DNA of 62,238 nucleotides from JACPPO01 sp965262505. GTDB lineage: Bacteria; Acidobacteriota; Vicinamibacteria; Vicinamibacterales; UBA2999. Positions 14,998-25,294 of the stretch are shown here, piece after piece. A program made the position numbers and the translations under genes. The notes under the pieces were generated by a model. It was given only the letters and a program-made list of their open reading frames with translations, did no database searches and was not told the origin of the DNA. Each line of letters opens with the position of its first letter. Position 1 is the stretch's first letter. The stretch spans positions 1 through 62,238 of the forward strand of contig CBDHFM010000003.1 in the NCBI GenBank assembly GCA_965262505.1, read 5' to 3'.

Positions 14998-17994
14998 TTA
15001 GCGACCGCCGTCAGCGGGGTTTCTGAGCGGCCGGAGCTCGCCCCGAGCGACCGATTCAGGTACGGCGAACGAGTAGCGTCCCAGCAGGTTGATGTGCTCG
15101 TGGCCGAGCGGTGACAGTCTCGCCTCGTCTTCTGGACGCACCGAGTGGCCATCTGCGCGATGCTGGTCGAGGGCCGCCTGCATATAGATGGTGTTCCACA
15201 ACACAATCATGTTGACGACGACGCCGAGTGCGTCGAGCTGGTTTTCCTGGCCTTCACGGTAACGTTGCCGCAGTTCGCCACGTTTGCCGTGGAAGACGGC
15301 GCGGGCCAAGGCATGGCGACCTTCTCCCCGGTTCAGCTGGATCAGCGTGGCGCGACGTTTGGCCTCATCGTCGAGGTACGTCAACGTGTGGATTGTCTTG
15401 TCGATCCGTCCGAACTCCGCGAACGCCTGCGCCAGGCGCGTTGGCCGATCCCCCACCTGCAGCGTGCGCATGATACCGGTGGCCGGTACGCGCCCGAGTT
15501 TCAGCGAGCCGACCGTCCGCAACATATCGTCCCACTGTGGGGTGATTCGGTCGAGGTTGACGGATTGGCGTGCCACGCGGTTAAGCGGGCCGTAGTCGGC
15601 CCGGGAATCGATCCGCCAGAAGCGGGTACCGCCGATGTCGGCGAGCCGCGGACTGAAGCGGTAGCCGAGCAGGCGGAAGAGGCCGAACACCACATCCGAG
15701 TAGGCCCCGGTGTCGGTCATGATCTGCGTGGGCTGCAACTCTGTCTGCTGTTCGAGCGCGACCGCGAGCAGCACCAGGCTGTCGCGCAACGTCCCCGGGA
15801 CCGTAATGCCGTGCAGGCCGGTGAACTGATCGGACACGAGGTTGTAGTAGGTGACGCCCCGGCCGATACCGAAGTACTTGGGGTTGGGCCCCGCGTGCAC
15901 GGTGCGCACCGGCACCACGAAGCGCAGGCCGTCGGCGGAGGCCACCTCACCACCGCCCCAGGCGCGCGCCAAGGGGATCCCGGTTTGCGCCGCGACGAGG
16001 CGCGCGTTCGCCGCGCGCAAGGTCTCGTCGCGCAGGTAATTCTGGCTGACCCAGGACAGGCGATCGCGCCGCAAGCTCTGAGTCTCGTGGCGCACGAGTG
16101 GCTCGAGGCCGGTGTTGCAGGCTTCCGCCAGCAGCACGGCGCAGACGCTGACGCCAAGATCCGTGACCCGCGCCGCGCGTTCGCTGACGTGCGTAAACGC
16201 GACGGCGAAATCTGTACGCGCCGCGATCTCGAGCAGGATCTCCGGCAGATCGACACGGGGCAACCGTCCCGCGATGGCGGTCCGCAGCGCCACCAGCGAC
16301 GCGGGTTCCTCGACCTTGTCGAGGGGGCTCACGATCAGCTCGTCCTTCCCGTCGATGCGTTCGAAACGCACGGCTGGATTGTTGGGGAGGCGCGCGGCCA
16401 CCGCGCGGTAGGTCTGATCCAGCTCGTCGCTTAACGCGGCAAGGATCGGTTCTGGGCGAGGACTGTAGCCAAGCGTTCGACACATGATCGGCCGCGCCGC
16501 CTCCCACTCGGCGCCAGCCAGGAGATTGCGCCGCGGATCGGCATACCGCCAGCTCGGCGTCACGAAGACATCCCGCCGGCGCAGCGCCTCGCGCAGTTGG
16601 TCGAGGACGCAGAAGGTGTAGGCCCGGTGATCGACCGCGTCGTTCGCGCCGTACACGTATCGCCGCCAGGCTGTCGTCACGACCGCAGACGGCGCCACGT
16701 CCTGGGCCCGCGCCGGCGCTTCACGACGCTTGAGATACTCGAGCGCTGCGACGACAGCCGCGCCGGCCGGAGCGGCCTCAAAGTGCACCTGGTGCAAGAG
16801 GGTTGGCAGGAACAGCCGCACGCGTCGGTACCTCGTCTGCAGCTCGGTGTAGAACACGTCATCCGGCGGCCGCACCAGTGTGCTCAGTGTCCCGAGGGCC
16901 TCGGCCAGGGTGGCGCGGGGGACACGCGCGAACACGTGGTCGCGCAGCACGTTGTCCGGGAGAGCGGGATCGAGGAGCGCCGCGCAGGCGTGCGCCAACG
17001 TGAGGGCAAGCGCATCGAGATCCTTCAGGCTGCGCAACCGTGCTTTCCGATCCGCTTTTTCGGCGGCACCAAAGATGTCGCGTAACAGTCGGTCGAGGAC
17101 CTCGAGCGCGTCATCCTGTGCGGAGGCTTCGAGCGAGTGGACGAACGCGACCAACGTGGCGGCTCGGCGTAACGCTGGCAACCGTGCGACCGCGGTGACT
17201 TTGGCTTTCTCCGCAAAGCGCGCCAGGGCTGCAATTCGCGTCGGCGCGACCGCGGCGGCCGCTGGCACGGTGATGCTGAGGCTACGGACGGCGTTCAGCC
17301 GCTCGAGCGCACGCACCAACGCCGGGCCACTCACCATCGCGGCACCCGTCCGCAGCGTCACGAGTGATGAGCTGCGCCCTTCATCTGGCACGCGCAACAG
17401 ATCTTCGAGGCGGCGCTGCTGTGGCGGACTGATGCCGCTCGCCAGCACGCGCCACACGCGCACGTCGACGCGGTGCCGCAGCTTGGCCACGAAGCGCTCC
17501 AGCGTCGTCGCGCCCGGCAACAACACCTTGTGGGCGAGCATCCAGGTCGTCGCCCGATCGAACAGTGCGCTCGGACGTTCGGTGCCCGTCCAGCACTGTG
17601 CGTAGAGCCATCGCGTGAGGCCAAACCCGGCCGCGCGATCCGCGAGGTCGCGATACCCATGTTCCGTCCGGATTTGTGCGGCATGAGCGAAGCGCCACTT
17701 GCCGTCTCGATAGCCGGTCAAGTCCGTGGTCGTATCGATGCCAAGTTGCCGGCTCATCGTGGCGAGTACCGCCGGTGGCACGGCCGTCGGATCATCGAGG
17801 AACGTCCCCACGAAGCGCACCGTGGTGAGCTGCAGAGCGAATCCGAGACGGTTGGCATCGCCGCGCTTCTCGACGATCTGCGTGTGATCGCTGTCATCGA
17901 GGTGGAAGTACCTGGCCAGCTCTTGGGTTGACGGGTCGCCCAGGTACTGGCCGTAGCTGTCGCGCTGCGCCGGGCTCAGGAAGCTCACGGGCAT
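14998..17994 (-). CDS. tnpA: Tn3-family transposase TnpA (copy A)
   Basis: 998 residues from the ATG at 17994 (MPVSFLSPAQRDSYGQYLGD), the usual length for the family. The N-terminal DUF4158-type DNA-binding region is followed by the catalytic region with TVHAGPNPKYFGIGRGVTYY, DQFTGLHG and the acidic motif QIMTDTGAYSDVVFGLFRLL. The C-terminal part LDALGVVVNMIVLWNTIYMQ is a family hallmark. Its stop overlaps the inner edge of the inverted repeat. It differs from copy B at about six residues (for example S/N at position 13 and Q/R near the C-terminus). It carries out replicative transposition, forming cointegrates. Confidence 0.95.
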   Translation of the reverse strand: MPVSFLSPAQRDSYGQYLGDPSTQELARYFHLDDSDHTQIVEKRGDANRLGFALQLTTVRFVGTFLDDPTAVPPAVLATMSRQLGIDTTTDLTGYRDGKWRFAHAAQIRTEHGYRDLADRAAGFGLTRWLYAQCWTGTERPSALFDRATTWMLAHKVLLPGATTLERFVAKLRHRVDVRVWRVLASGISPPQQRRLEDLLRVPDEGRSSSLVTLRTGAAMVSGPALVRALERLNAVRSLSITVPAAAAVAPTRIAALARFAEKAKVTAVARLPALRRAATLVAFVHSLEASAQDDALEVLDRLLRDIFGAAEKADRKARLRSLKDLDALALTLAHACAALLDPALPDNVLRDHVFARVPRATLAEALGTLSTLVRPPDDVFYTELQTRYRRVRLFLPTLLHQVHFEAAPAGAAVVAALEYLKRREAPARAQDVAPSAVVTTAWRRYVYGANDAVDHRAYTFCVLDQLREALRRRDVFVTPSWRYADPRRNLLAGAEWEAARPIMCRTLGYSPRPEPILAALSDELDQTYRAVAARLPNNPAVRFERIDGKDELIVSPLDKVEEPASLVALRTAIAGRLPRVDLPEILLEIAARTDFAVAFTHVSERAARVTDLGVSVCAVLLAEACNTGLEPLVRHETQSLRRDRLSWVSQNYLRDETLRAANARLVAAQTGIPLARAWGGGEVASADGLRFVVPVRTVHAGPNPKYFGIGRGVTYYNLVSDQFTGLHGITVPGTLRDSLVLLAVALEQQTELQPTQIMTDTGAYSDVVFGLFRLLGYRFSPRLADIGGTRFWRIDSRADYGPLNRVARQSVNLDRITPQWDDMLRTVGSLKLGRVPATGIMRTLQVGDRPTRLAQAFAEFGRIDKTIHTLTYLDDEAKRRATLIQLNRGEGRHALARAVFHGKRGELRQRYREGQENQLDALGVVVNMIVLWNTIYMQAALDQHRADGHSVRPEDEARLSPLGHEHINLLGRYSFAVPESVARGELRPLRNPADGGR

Positions 17995-18129
17995 CGCGGC
18001 CTCCCGACGTGGCGGAGTTGCATAAACGATGGTTTGCGCACGGAGGGGCGATCGGCAGGAAACCCCACGTTTACAGGGTGCAAAACAGTATTGCATTACC
18101 AGTCACGTATGCAATACCTTTACGCAATC
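17995..18129. other. res / divergent promoter region of transposon copy A
   Basis: The 135 bases between divergent tnpA and tnpR contain the inverted arms GTATTGCAT and ATGCAATAC (18089-18118 region) and further short repeats. This is the expected resolvase crossover and accessory sites, and the promoters of both genes. Confidence 0.75.
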
Positions 18130-18681
18130 ATGCTCATCGGCTACGCGCGCGTCTCCACTGGCGAGCAAACTACCGCCCCTCAGGTCGCCGCGCTCAAAAC
18201 CTCCGGCTGTGAGCTCATCTTCCGCGACAACGCCTCCGGCGGCCGCTGGGATCGGCCCGAGCTGCACAAGCTGCTCAGTCAGCTCCGGAAAGGCGATGTG
18301 TTGGTCGTCTGGACACTCGATCGCCTGTCACGCTCCCTGCGCGATGTACTAACCATCATGGAGCGGGTGCAGGAGCGCCACGCAGGCTTTCGCAGCCTCA
18401 AGGAAGCGGTGGACACCACCACGCCCGCGGGTCGGATGATGATGCAGATGGTCGGCGCGTTCGCCGAGTTCGAGCGCGCGATGCTCAAGGAACGGACCAA
18501 GGCGGGCCTCGACGCCGCGCGCAAGGAAGGCCGGATCGGCGGCCGGCCGCCGAAGCTCAAGCCCCACCAGCAACAGGAAATTGTGACGCTCGTCAAGCAG
18601 GGGAAGAAGACCGCCGCCGACGCGGCGCGCCTGTTCGGCGTCCACCCGGCAACGGTGTCGCGGCTACTCCGGCGGACCTAG
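18130..18681 (+). CDS. tnpR: TnpR serine resolvase (copy A)
   Basis: 183 residues. The start MLIGYARVSTGEQ carries the catalytic Ser. VLVVWTLDRLSRSLRD supplies the conserved arginines, and AFAEFERAMLKERTKAGLDA is the long E-helix. The C-terminal helix-turn-helix reads KKTAADAARLFGVHPATVSR. It resolves cointegrates at the adjacent res. An in-frame ATG at 18109 would add seven residues, but the downstream start matches the family. Divergent from tnpA. Confidence 0.93.
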   Translation: MLIGYARVSTGEQTTAPQVAALKTSGCELIFRDNASGGRWDRPELHKLLSQLRKGDVLVVWTLDRLSRSLRDVLTIMERVQERHAGFRSLKEAVDTTTPAGRMMMQMVGAFAEFERAMLKERTKAGLDAARKEGRIGGRPPKLKPHQQQEIVTLVKQGKKTAADAARLFGVHPATVSRLLRRT

Positions 18682-18727
18682 ATCGAGTCTTCTACCGTAC
18701 TTTCGGTTCCATTGCTCCCCAAGCCCC

Positions 18728-20908
18728 GACTTCAACGATTCCAACAAGCTCGGCGAAGGGCAGGCAAAGGTCGAACGGCTGACCAACCTGGTCAACATTT
18801 TCGCCAACCCCCAGCTCGACTTCTCCCAGAACCGCACCGACCACGACGACATCCTCGGGGATGCCTACGAGTACCTGATGCGGCACTTCGCCACCGAGAG
18901 TGGCAAGAGCAAGGGGCAGTTCTACACCCCCGCGGAGGTCAGCCGGGTCATCGCCAGGGTGATCGGCATCTCGCCGGACAACACAAGGGCGTCCACCACC
19001 GCCTACGACCCGACCTGCGGCTCGGGCTCATTGCTCCTGAAGGTGGCCGCCCAGACCGGGAAGCGCATCACCATTGAAGGGCAGGAGAAGGACGTCACCA
19101 CGGCGGGCTTGGCCCGCATGAACATGATCCTGCACGACTTCCCGACGGCCAATATCGTGTCGGGCGACACCCTGGTCGCGCCCAAGTTCAAGAACGGCGA
19201 GCAGCTCCGCACCTACGACTACGTCGTCGCCAATCCGCCATTCTCGGACAAGACCTGGGCCACCGGCCTCACGCCATCGACAGACCCGTTCCAGCGCTTC
19301 GCCTGGGGCGAGCCGCCCGCCAAGCAGGGCGACTACGCGTACCTGCTGCACCTCATCCGCTCCACGAAGGGCGCGGGCAAAGCCGCCTGCATCTTGCCCC
19401 ACGGCGTCCTCTTCCGTGGCAATGCGGAGGCCACGATCCGCCAGCAGCTCGTCCGCTCCGGCTATCTCAAGGGCATCATCGGCCTGCCCGCCAACCTCTT
19501 CTATGGCACCGGCATCCCCGCCTGCATCGTGGTGCTCGACAAGGAAAACGCCGCCGGCCGCAAGGGCGTCTTCATGATCGACGCCTCCAAGGGATTCAGG
19601 AAGGACGGCCCAAAGAATCGCCTGCGCGAGCAGGACATTCACCGGATCGTCGACGTTTTCACCAAACAGGCCGACGTTCCTCGCTACGCCCGGCTGGTGC
19701 CGCTGGACGAGATCGCCGACCCGAAGAACAACTTCAACCTCAACCTGCCGCGCTACATCGACAGCACCGAGCCCGAGGACCTGCAGGACATCGACGGCCA
19801 CTTGCGTGGCGGCATCCCTGAGCGTGATCTGGACGCGCTCGGCGCGTACTGGAAGGTGCTCCCCAGCGTGCGCGGCGTGCTCTTCGAATCCGGCGGGCGG
19901 CCCGGCTACGCTCGGCTGACGTCGCCGCTCTCCGCGGTGAAGCCCGCCATTCTCGGCCATGCCGAGTTCGCGGCCTTCCAACAAAAGGCGACCAAGGGTT
20001 TCGCCGACTGGCGCAAGGTCACGACGCCGCGCCTCACCAGCTTCGACAAGGACGGCCACCCCAAGACCCTGATCGAGGGTATCACCGAGGATCTCCTGGC
20101 CGCGTTCCGCCAATCACCGCTGCTCGATGCCTACGACGTCTACCAGCACCTGATGGACTACTGGGCCGAGACCATGCAGGACGACGCCTACCTGATCGCC
20201 GCCGCCGGCTGGGTCACGGGCGCGCAGCCGCGCGAGATCGTTCAAGTCAAGAACAAGGACAAGAAGCTCATCTGGCCGGAGTCGCACGATTACCTGAAAG
20301 GCAAGCGGCGTTTCAAGTCGGACCTCGTTCCCGCCCCGATTCTCGTCGCCCGTTACTTCGTCGCTGAACGCGACGCTCTCGAAGCGTTCGACAACCAGCT
20401 CGCCACGCTTGAGCAACAACTCGACGAGATGCGCCAGGAGAACAGCGGCGAGGATGGGCTACTTGCCGAAGTGATCGAGGGCGAGGGCGACAAGCAAAAG
20501 ATTGCCGCAAAGGCCGTCAAGGCGCGGCTGAAGGAGATCGGCAAAGACCCCCTTTATGCCGACGAGCGTGCAGCGCTCGAGGCGTACGCCAGCTTGCTGA
20601 AGCAGCAGAAGGAAGCCAAGGCCAAGCGCAAGGCCGCGCAAGAGGACTTGGACAAAAAGATCGACGCCAAGTACCCCACGCTCACCGAGGCCGAGATCAA
20701 GACGCTGGTGGTGGACGACAAGTGGATGACCCGTGTGTCAGCCGCCGTGCAGGGCGAGCTAGACCGCGTCTCGCAGGCCCTCACGGGCCGCATTCGCCAA
20801 CTGGCCGAGCGCTACGCCACGCCGCTGCCGAAGCTGACCGATGGGGTAGAGACGCTTGCCGCACGTGTGGAGGAGCATCTCAAGAAGATGGGAGCGTCAT
20901 GCGAGTGA
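18728..20908 (+). pseudogene. hsdM: hsdM 3' part (type I methyltransferase) cut off by transposon A
   Basis: The open frame begins at the transposon edge with DFNDSNKLGEGQAKVERLTN, without its own start. It continues through GKSKGQFYTPAEVSRVI, motif I DPTCGSGSLLLKV and the catalytic NPPFSDKTW to a coiled-coil C-terminus. The first 102 codons lie at 110..1 and 62238..62063 on the minus strand. With the GACTT duplication counted once and a 19-base gap at the window ends, the rebuilt gene is 827 codons in frame. An internal ATG at 18878 could give a truncated product that keeps the catalytic motifs but lacks the N-terminal domain, which is expected to be inactive. hsdS overlaps its end. Confidence 0.9.
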
Positions 20909-22170
20909 GGCCCGGATACAAGCAGACTGAGGTGGGAGTCATCCCTGAAGAGTGGGAGGTGACACACCTTGGCGCCCACGGTGCGACGTACGGCGGACTA
21001 ACGGGTAAAACCAAGACGGACTTCGGCACAGGTGAAGCGCGCTTCGTACCGTTCATGAATGTAATGCCGAACGTGGTCATCGACTGCGATGCATTCGAGC
21101 GCGTACATGTCGCTCCATCCGAGTCCCAGAATTGTGTGCTCCAGCATGATCTGCTCTTCAACGGCTCGTCGGAGACGCCCGAGGAGGTGGCCTTATGCTC
21201 CGTGCAACTCGCCGCCATCCCGAACCTCTTCCTCAATAGCTTCTGTTTCGGGTATCGCCTTCGAGACAGAGCCCGAATCGACGCACTCTTTCTCGCTCAT
21301 CTTTTCCGGAGTCGGACCGGGCGCAAGTTCGTTAAGGCTCTCGCCCAAGGTTCCACTCGCTACAACATCTCCAAGAAGGCCCTCCTCACTGCACCGCTGA
21401 GCCTTCCTCCGCTTCCCGAACAGCGCGCCATCGCGACGGCGTTGAGCGATGTGGATGCACTGCTGGGCGGACTGGATCGGCTCATCGCCAAGAAGCGCGA
21501 CCTCAAACAGGCCGCCATGCAGCAGCTCCTGACCGGCCAGACCCGCCTCCCCGGCTTTCATGGAGAATGGCAAATGAAGCGCTTGGGAGAGGCGGTCGAT
21601 ACCGACCCGGATAATCTTGGTCCCGACACACACGACGACTTCGCTTTCAAATACATCGCACTCGAAGATGTCGAACGCGGCATTCTGCGGAGCCACTCTG
21701 AGCAAGTCTTTGCTAAGGCGCCATCCCGTGCCCGACGCAAGCTCAAACCGAGCGATATCCTCGTCTCAACGGTCCGCCCAAATTTGCAATCGCACCTCCT
21801 CTTCAGAGGTTACGATGGCGACTGGGTGTGCTCCACAGGATTCTGCGTTGTGCGCTGTCGCGAAGCAATTGCGCATCCTCCTTTCGTATTCAGCCAAACG
21901 TTCACAGATGGCGTAACCCGACAAATCGATGCACTCCTCACGGGATCGAATTATCCAGCCATCAACAGCGGTGACGTTCGATCTTTGACCATTCCATTTC
22001 CAAATCTCGACGAGCAAATCGCCATCACCGAAATCCTCTCCGACATGGACGCCGAGCTGGCGGCGCTGGAGGCCCGACGCGATAAGACTCGCGACCTCAA
22101 GCAAGCGATGATGCAGGAGCTGCTCACCGGCAAGACGCGGCTCGTTGCCGTCGGAGGCGCCTCTGCCTGA
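20899..22170 (+). CDS. hsdS: type I restriction specificity subunit HsdS
   Basis: 423 residues. Two target-recognition domains are each followed by a conserved helix repeat: LPPLPEQRAIATALSDVDAL ... KKRDLKQAAMQQLLTGQTRL (~171-220) and FPNLDEQIAITEILSDMDAE ... DKTRDLKQAMMQELLTGKTR (~368-418). It would dictate the bipartite recognition site for both methylation and cleavage. It overlaps the end of hsdM by 10 bases and is overlapped by hsdR. The gene is intact. Expression may depend on a promoter other than the original hsdM promoter, since the transposon now lies upstream. Confidence 0.93.
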   Translation: MRVRPGYKQTEVGVIPEEWEVTHLGAHGATYGGLTGKTKTDFGTGEARFVPFMNVMPNVVIDCDAFERVHVAPSESQNCVLQHDLLFNGSSETPEEVALCSVQLAAIPNLFLNSFCFGYRLRDRARIDALFLAHLFRSRTGRKFVKALAQGSTRYNISKKALLTAPLSLPPLPEQRAIATALSDVDALLGGLDRLIAKKRDLKQAAMQQLLTGQTRLPGFHGEWQMKRLGEAVDTDPDNLGPDTHDDFAFKYIALEDVERGILRSHSEQVFAKAPSRARRKLKPSDILVSTVRPNLQSHLLFRGYDGDWVCSTGFCVVRCREAIAHPPFVFSQTFTDGVTRQIDALLTGSNYPAINSGDVRSLTIPFPNLDEQIAITEILSDMDAELAALEARRDKTRDLKQAMMQELLTGKTRLVAVGGASA

Positions 22171-25100
22171 ACAACCCCGCTCCGAGCGCAAGACGCAGAA
22201 GCGCGTCGTCGCTCTGTTGACCGACCCGGCGCGGGCCGACTGGCTCGGCTACCACTACCTCGGCGAGTGGAACAAGCGGGAGAACAACCGCGCCATCGAG
22301 ACGGCGATCCTCTGCGACAACTTGACGGCCCGCGGCTACTCGCCCGCCCACATCTCCGCGGCGCTTCAGAAGCTGGAGACCGCCGCTGACTCGACGGGCA
22401 TCACGCTCTACCAAGCCAACCTGCGCACATACCAGCTCCTGCGCTACGGCGTGCCGGTGCAGACCGCCGCGGGCCAGGCGCATGAGACGGTGCACCTGAT
22501 CGACTGGAAGCATCCGGAGAAGAACGACTTCGCGTTGGCCGAGGAGGTGACGCTGAAGGGCGGCTACGAGCGCCGGCCAGATATCGTGCTCTACATCAAC
22601 GGCCTCGCCATTGCGGTGATCGAGCTCAAGCGCAGCTCGGTGGAGCTGGCCGACGGCGTGCGGCAGCTCATCACCAACCAGGAGGAGATCTTCAACAAGG
22701 GCTTCTTCAGCACCGTGCAGCTCGTGCTGGCGGGCAGTGACTCGCAAGGGCTGCGTTACGGCACCACCGGCACGCCGGAGCAGTTCTTCGTGCAATGGAA
22801 AGATGAGGCGAGAGACGCAACTTCAGCCCGTGCGGCACCTGCCGCGGGAGCGCTGCTCGACCGGCCGCTGGCGCAGCTCTGCACCGAGGCTCGGCTGCTC
22901 GACCTGATCCGCAACTTCATCATCTTCGACGCCGGCCACAAGAAAGTGCCGAGGCCGCACCAATTCTTCGGCGTGAAGGCCGCCCAGGAGCGCCTCGGCA
23001 GGCGTGAAGGCGGTGTCATCTGGCACACCCAGGGCAGCGGCAAGAGCATCGTCATGGTGCTGGTCGCCAAGTGGCTGCTGGAGCACGACCCCGACGCACG
23101 CATCCTCGTCATCACGGACCGTGACGAGTTGGATAAGCAGATCGAGGGGGTGATGAAGAACGCCGGCGTCATCGGCGCCGAGTCACCCTCGCTGCGCATC
23201 ACGTCGCGGGCGGAGTTCGTGGAGAAGCTCGGGGCGGCCACGCCGCGCCTGCTGTGCGCGCTGATCCATAAGTTCGACGTGGCCGACCTCAAGGGGGAAC
23301 CGCCCCCGGTCAGCGGGCGCTTCTACGTGTTCGTGGACGAGTGCCACCGCACGCAGGGCGGCGACATGAACAAGCAGATGAAGCGCTGGCTGGAGGGCGC
23401 GATCTTCATCGGCTTTACCGGCACGCCGCTCCTTCGCAAGAACAAGCTGATGACGCGGGACGTCTTCGGGACCTACATCCACACCTACAAGTTCCACGAG
23501 GGCGTGGCCGACGGTGTCATCCTGGACCTCAAATACGAGGCCCGCGACGTGCCACAGTGGCTGACTTCACAGGCCGCCATCGACACGTGGTTTGCGCACA
23601 AGACCAAGGGCCTCAATAACTTCCAGAAGGCGGTACTGCGTAAGCGCTGGGCGACGATGGAAGAACTGATGAGCGCCGGCGAGCGCAAGCAGCGCATCAT
23701 CGCTAAGATCATCGAGGACTTCAGCCTCAAGCCGCGCTTGAACAACAACCGCGGCACGGCCCTCCTGGTCTCGGCGTCGATCTACGACGCCTGCCATTAC
23801 TACCGGCTCCTCCTGAACACGAGCTTCGGCCCGCACTGCGGGATCATCACATCGTACGAGCCGAACCACAACGCCATCTCGCGCGAGCTTCCCAACAGCG
23901 ACGAGCGCTACAAGTTCGACACCTACACACAGCACGTCCTCAAGAAGGGGCAGGCCACCAAGCAGTACGAGGACGAAGCCAAGCGCCGCTTCATAGAGGA
24001 GCCGGCCAACATGAAGCTGCTGATCGTCGTCAGCAAGCTGCTGACGGGCTTCGATGCGCCGAGCTGCACGTACATCTACCTCGACAACGAACTGCGCGAC
24101 CACAACCTGTTTCAGGCGATCTGCCGCACCAATCGCCTCGATGGGGACGACAAGGACTACGGCCACATCATCGACTTCAAGGAGCTGTTCGGCGAGGTGC
24201 AGGAAGCGCTTGCTGTGTACAGCTCCGACGAGCTGGACACCGAGCCGGGTAATGGTGGCGACAACAATGTCCACCTCAAGGACTGGCTGGACGAGGGTAA
24301 GAAGAAGCTCGACGAGACCCGCGAGGCGCTGCGCTACCTCTGCGAGCCGGTAGCGCTTCCACGCGAAGTGGAGCAGTTCCTGCACTACTTCTGCGGGGAC
24401 GCAGCGAACCCGGACGCGCTCAACGAGACCGAGGCGCTTCGGATGTCGTTCTACAAGGCCGTTGCCGTCTTTGTCCGCGCGTACGCTGCCATCGCGCAGG
24501 ACCTGACCGAAGCCGGCTACTCCGACGCCGACGCGGCCGCGCTGCAGCAGCAGGTCGAGTTCTACGGCGAGATCCGTTCGGCGATCAAGAAGCACTCGGG
24601 TGAGGAGCTCGACATCAAACCCTACGAGGCGGACATGCGCCACCTCCTCAACACGTACATCCAGGCCGACCCGGCGGTTGACCTGGGTGAACTGGGCGAG
24701 ATGTCGCTGACGGAACTCATCATCGAGACCGGGATCCACGACGCTATCGCCAGAAAGCTCAACGAGAAGGGCAGGCTCTCGAAGAATGCCATCGCCGAAG
24801 GGATCATCAACAACGTCCGCAAGACCATCATCCGCGAGCAGCTCACCGACCCGCGGTTCTACGAGCAGATGTCCAAGCTGCTCGACGACCTCATCAAGCA
24901 GAACCGGGCCGATGCCACCGCGTACGAAGAGTTCCTCCGGAAGGCCGAGGCGCTGGTGAAACGGCTGGCCGGGAAGCAGAGCGACGAGGGCGTACCCGCG
25001 GCGCTGCACGGCAAACGGGAGGCGACGGTGATCTACAACAACCTGCCGAGGATTCTCGAGGCGGGGCGCGCCGAGGCTGCTGGGGTGGCTGAACCGAGCG

Positions 25101-25294
25101 CCGACGACGGAGATGACCCGGTCACGTTGGCATTGGAGATCGACCGCGTGATGCGGGAGCGGGCACCGGCGGGCTGGAAAGGCGACCAGGCACGGGAGGC
25201 GCAGGTCCTGAATGCGCTGTTCCCGCTGCTCGACCGTGACCGAGAGGCCACGCGTGCGCTCTTCGAACTCATCAAGAACCAGCCGGGGTACTGA
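22145..25294 (+). CDS. hsdR: type I restriction subunit HsdR
   Basis: 1049 residues from TTG 22145, overlapping hsdS by 26 bases. The N-terminal PD-(D/E)XK nuclease (RRPDIVLYINGLAIAVIELK, ~142-162) is followed by superfamily 2 translocase motifs: WHTQGSGKSIVMV (~292), DECHRT (~398) and FTGTPL (~422), then a helical C-terminus that docks on the HsdM/HsdS core. It translocates DNA and cuts at a distance when joined to the methylase complex. Intact in sequence, but without full-length HsdM it should have no complex to act in. Followed by the metallopeptidase gene in the same operon. Confidence 0.94.
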   Translation: MPSEAPLPEQPRSERKTQKRVVALLTDPARADWLGYHYLGEWNKRENNRAIETAILCDNLTARGYSPAHISAALQKLETAADSTGITLYQANLRTYQLLRYGVPVQTAAGQAHETVHLIDWKHPEKNDFALAEEVTLKGGYERRPDIVLYINGLAIAVIELKRSSVELADGVRQLITNQEEIFNKGFFSTVQLVLAGSDSQGLRYGTTGTPEQFFVQWKDEARDATSARAAPAAGALLDRPLAQLCTEARLLDLIRNFIIFDAGHKKVPRPHQFFGVKAAQERLGRREGGVIWHTQGSGKSIVMVLVAKWLLEHDPDARILVITDRDELDKQIEGVMKNAGVIGAESPSLRITSRAEFVEKLGAATPRLLCALIHKFDVADLKGEPPPVSGRFYVFVDECHRTQGGDMNKQMKRWLEGAIFIGFTGTPLLRKNKLMTRDVFGTYIHTYKFHEGVADGVILDLKYEARDVPQWLTSQAAIDTWFAHKTKGLNNFQKAVLRKRWATMEELMSAGERKQRIIAKIIEDFSLKPRLNNNRGTALLVSASIYDACHYYRLLLNTSFGPHCGIITSYEPNHNAISRELPNSDERYKFDTYTQHVLKKGQATKQYEDEAKRRFIEEPANMKLLIVVSKLLTGFDAPSCTYIYLDNELRDHNLFQAICRTNRLDGDDKDYGHIIDFKELFGEVQEALAVYSSDELDTEPGNGGDNNVHLKDWLDEGKKKLDETREALRYLCEPVALPREVEQFLHYFCGDAANPDALNETEALRMSFYKAVAVFVRAYAAIAQDLTEAGYSDADAAALQQQVEFYGEIRSAIKKHSGEELDIKPYEADMRHLLNTYIQADPAVDLGELGEMSLTELIIETGIHDAIARKLNEKGRLSKNAIAEGIINNVRKTIIREQLTDPRFYEQMSKLLDDLIKQNRADATAYEEFLRKAEALVKRLAGKQSDEGVPAALHGKREATVIYNNLPRILEAGRAEAAGVAEPSADDGDDPVTLALEIDRVMRERAPAGWKGDQAREAQVLNALFPLLDRDREATRALFELIKNQPGY

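Larger units (their letters stand above)
14965..18727. mobile_element. Tn3-family transposon, copy A
   Basis: 3763 bp bounded by 34-bp inverted repeats (14965-14998 and 18694-18727; outer sequence GGGGYTTGGGGAGCAATGG, two mismatches between ends). It holds divergent tnpA and tnpR around a res region and no cargo. The flanking pentamers are ATCTA on the left and GACTT on the right. They do not match each other but do match, inverted, the left and right flanks of copy B, showing recombination between the copies. Length is identical to copy B, with a handful of substitutions. Confidence 0.95.

Noticed and set aside
15145..16434. 429-codon frame opposite tnpA, repeated in copy B
   Set aside because: It is antisense of the conserved transposase. 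It persists in both copies only because the copies are near-identical.
18034..18129. N-terminal extensions of tnpR and tnpA through the res region
   Set aside because: Both divergent frames stay open across res by chance. Family starts (MLIGYARVS for TnpR, MPVSFLSP for TnpA) are downstream.
23567..25009. 480-codon open frame on the minus strand
   Set aside because: It lies wholly inside hsdR on the opposite strand and has the low-complexity Val/Leu/Arg/Asp composition of a GC-rich shadow frame.
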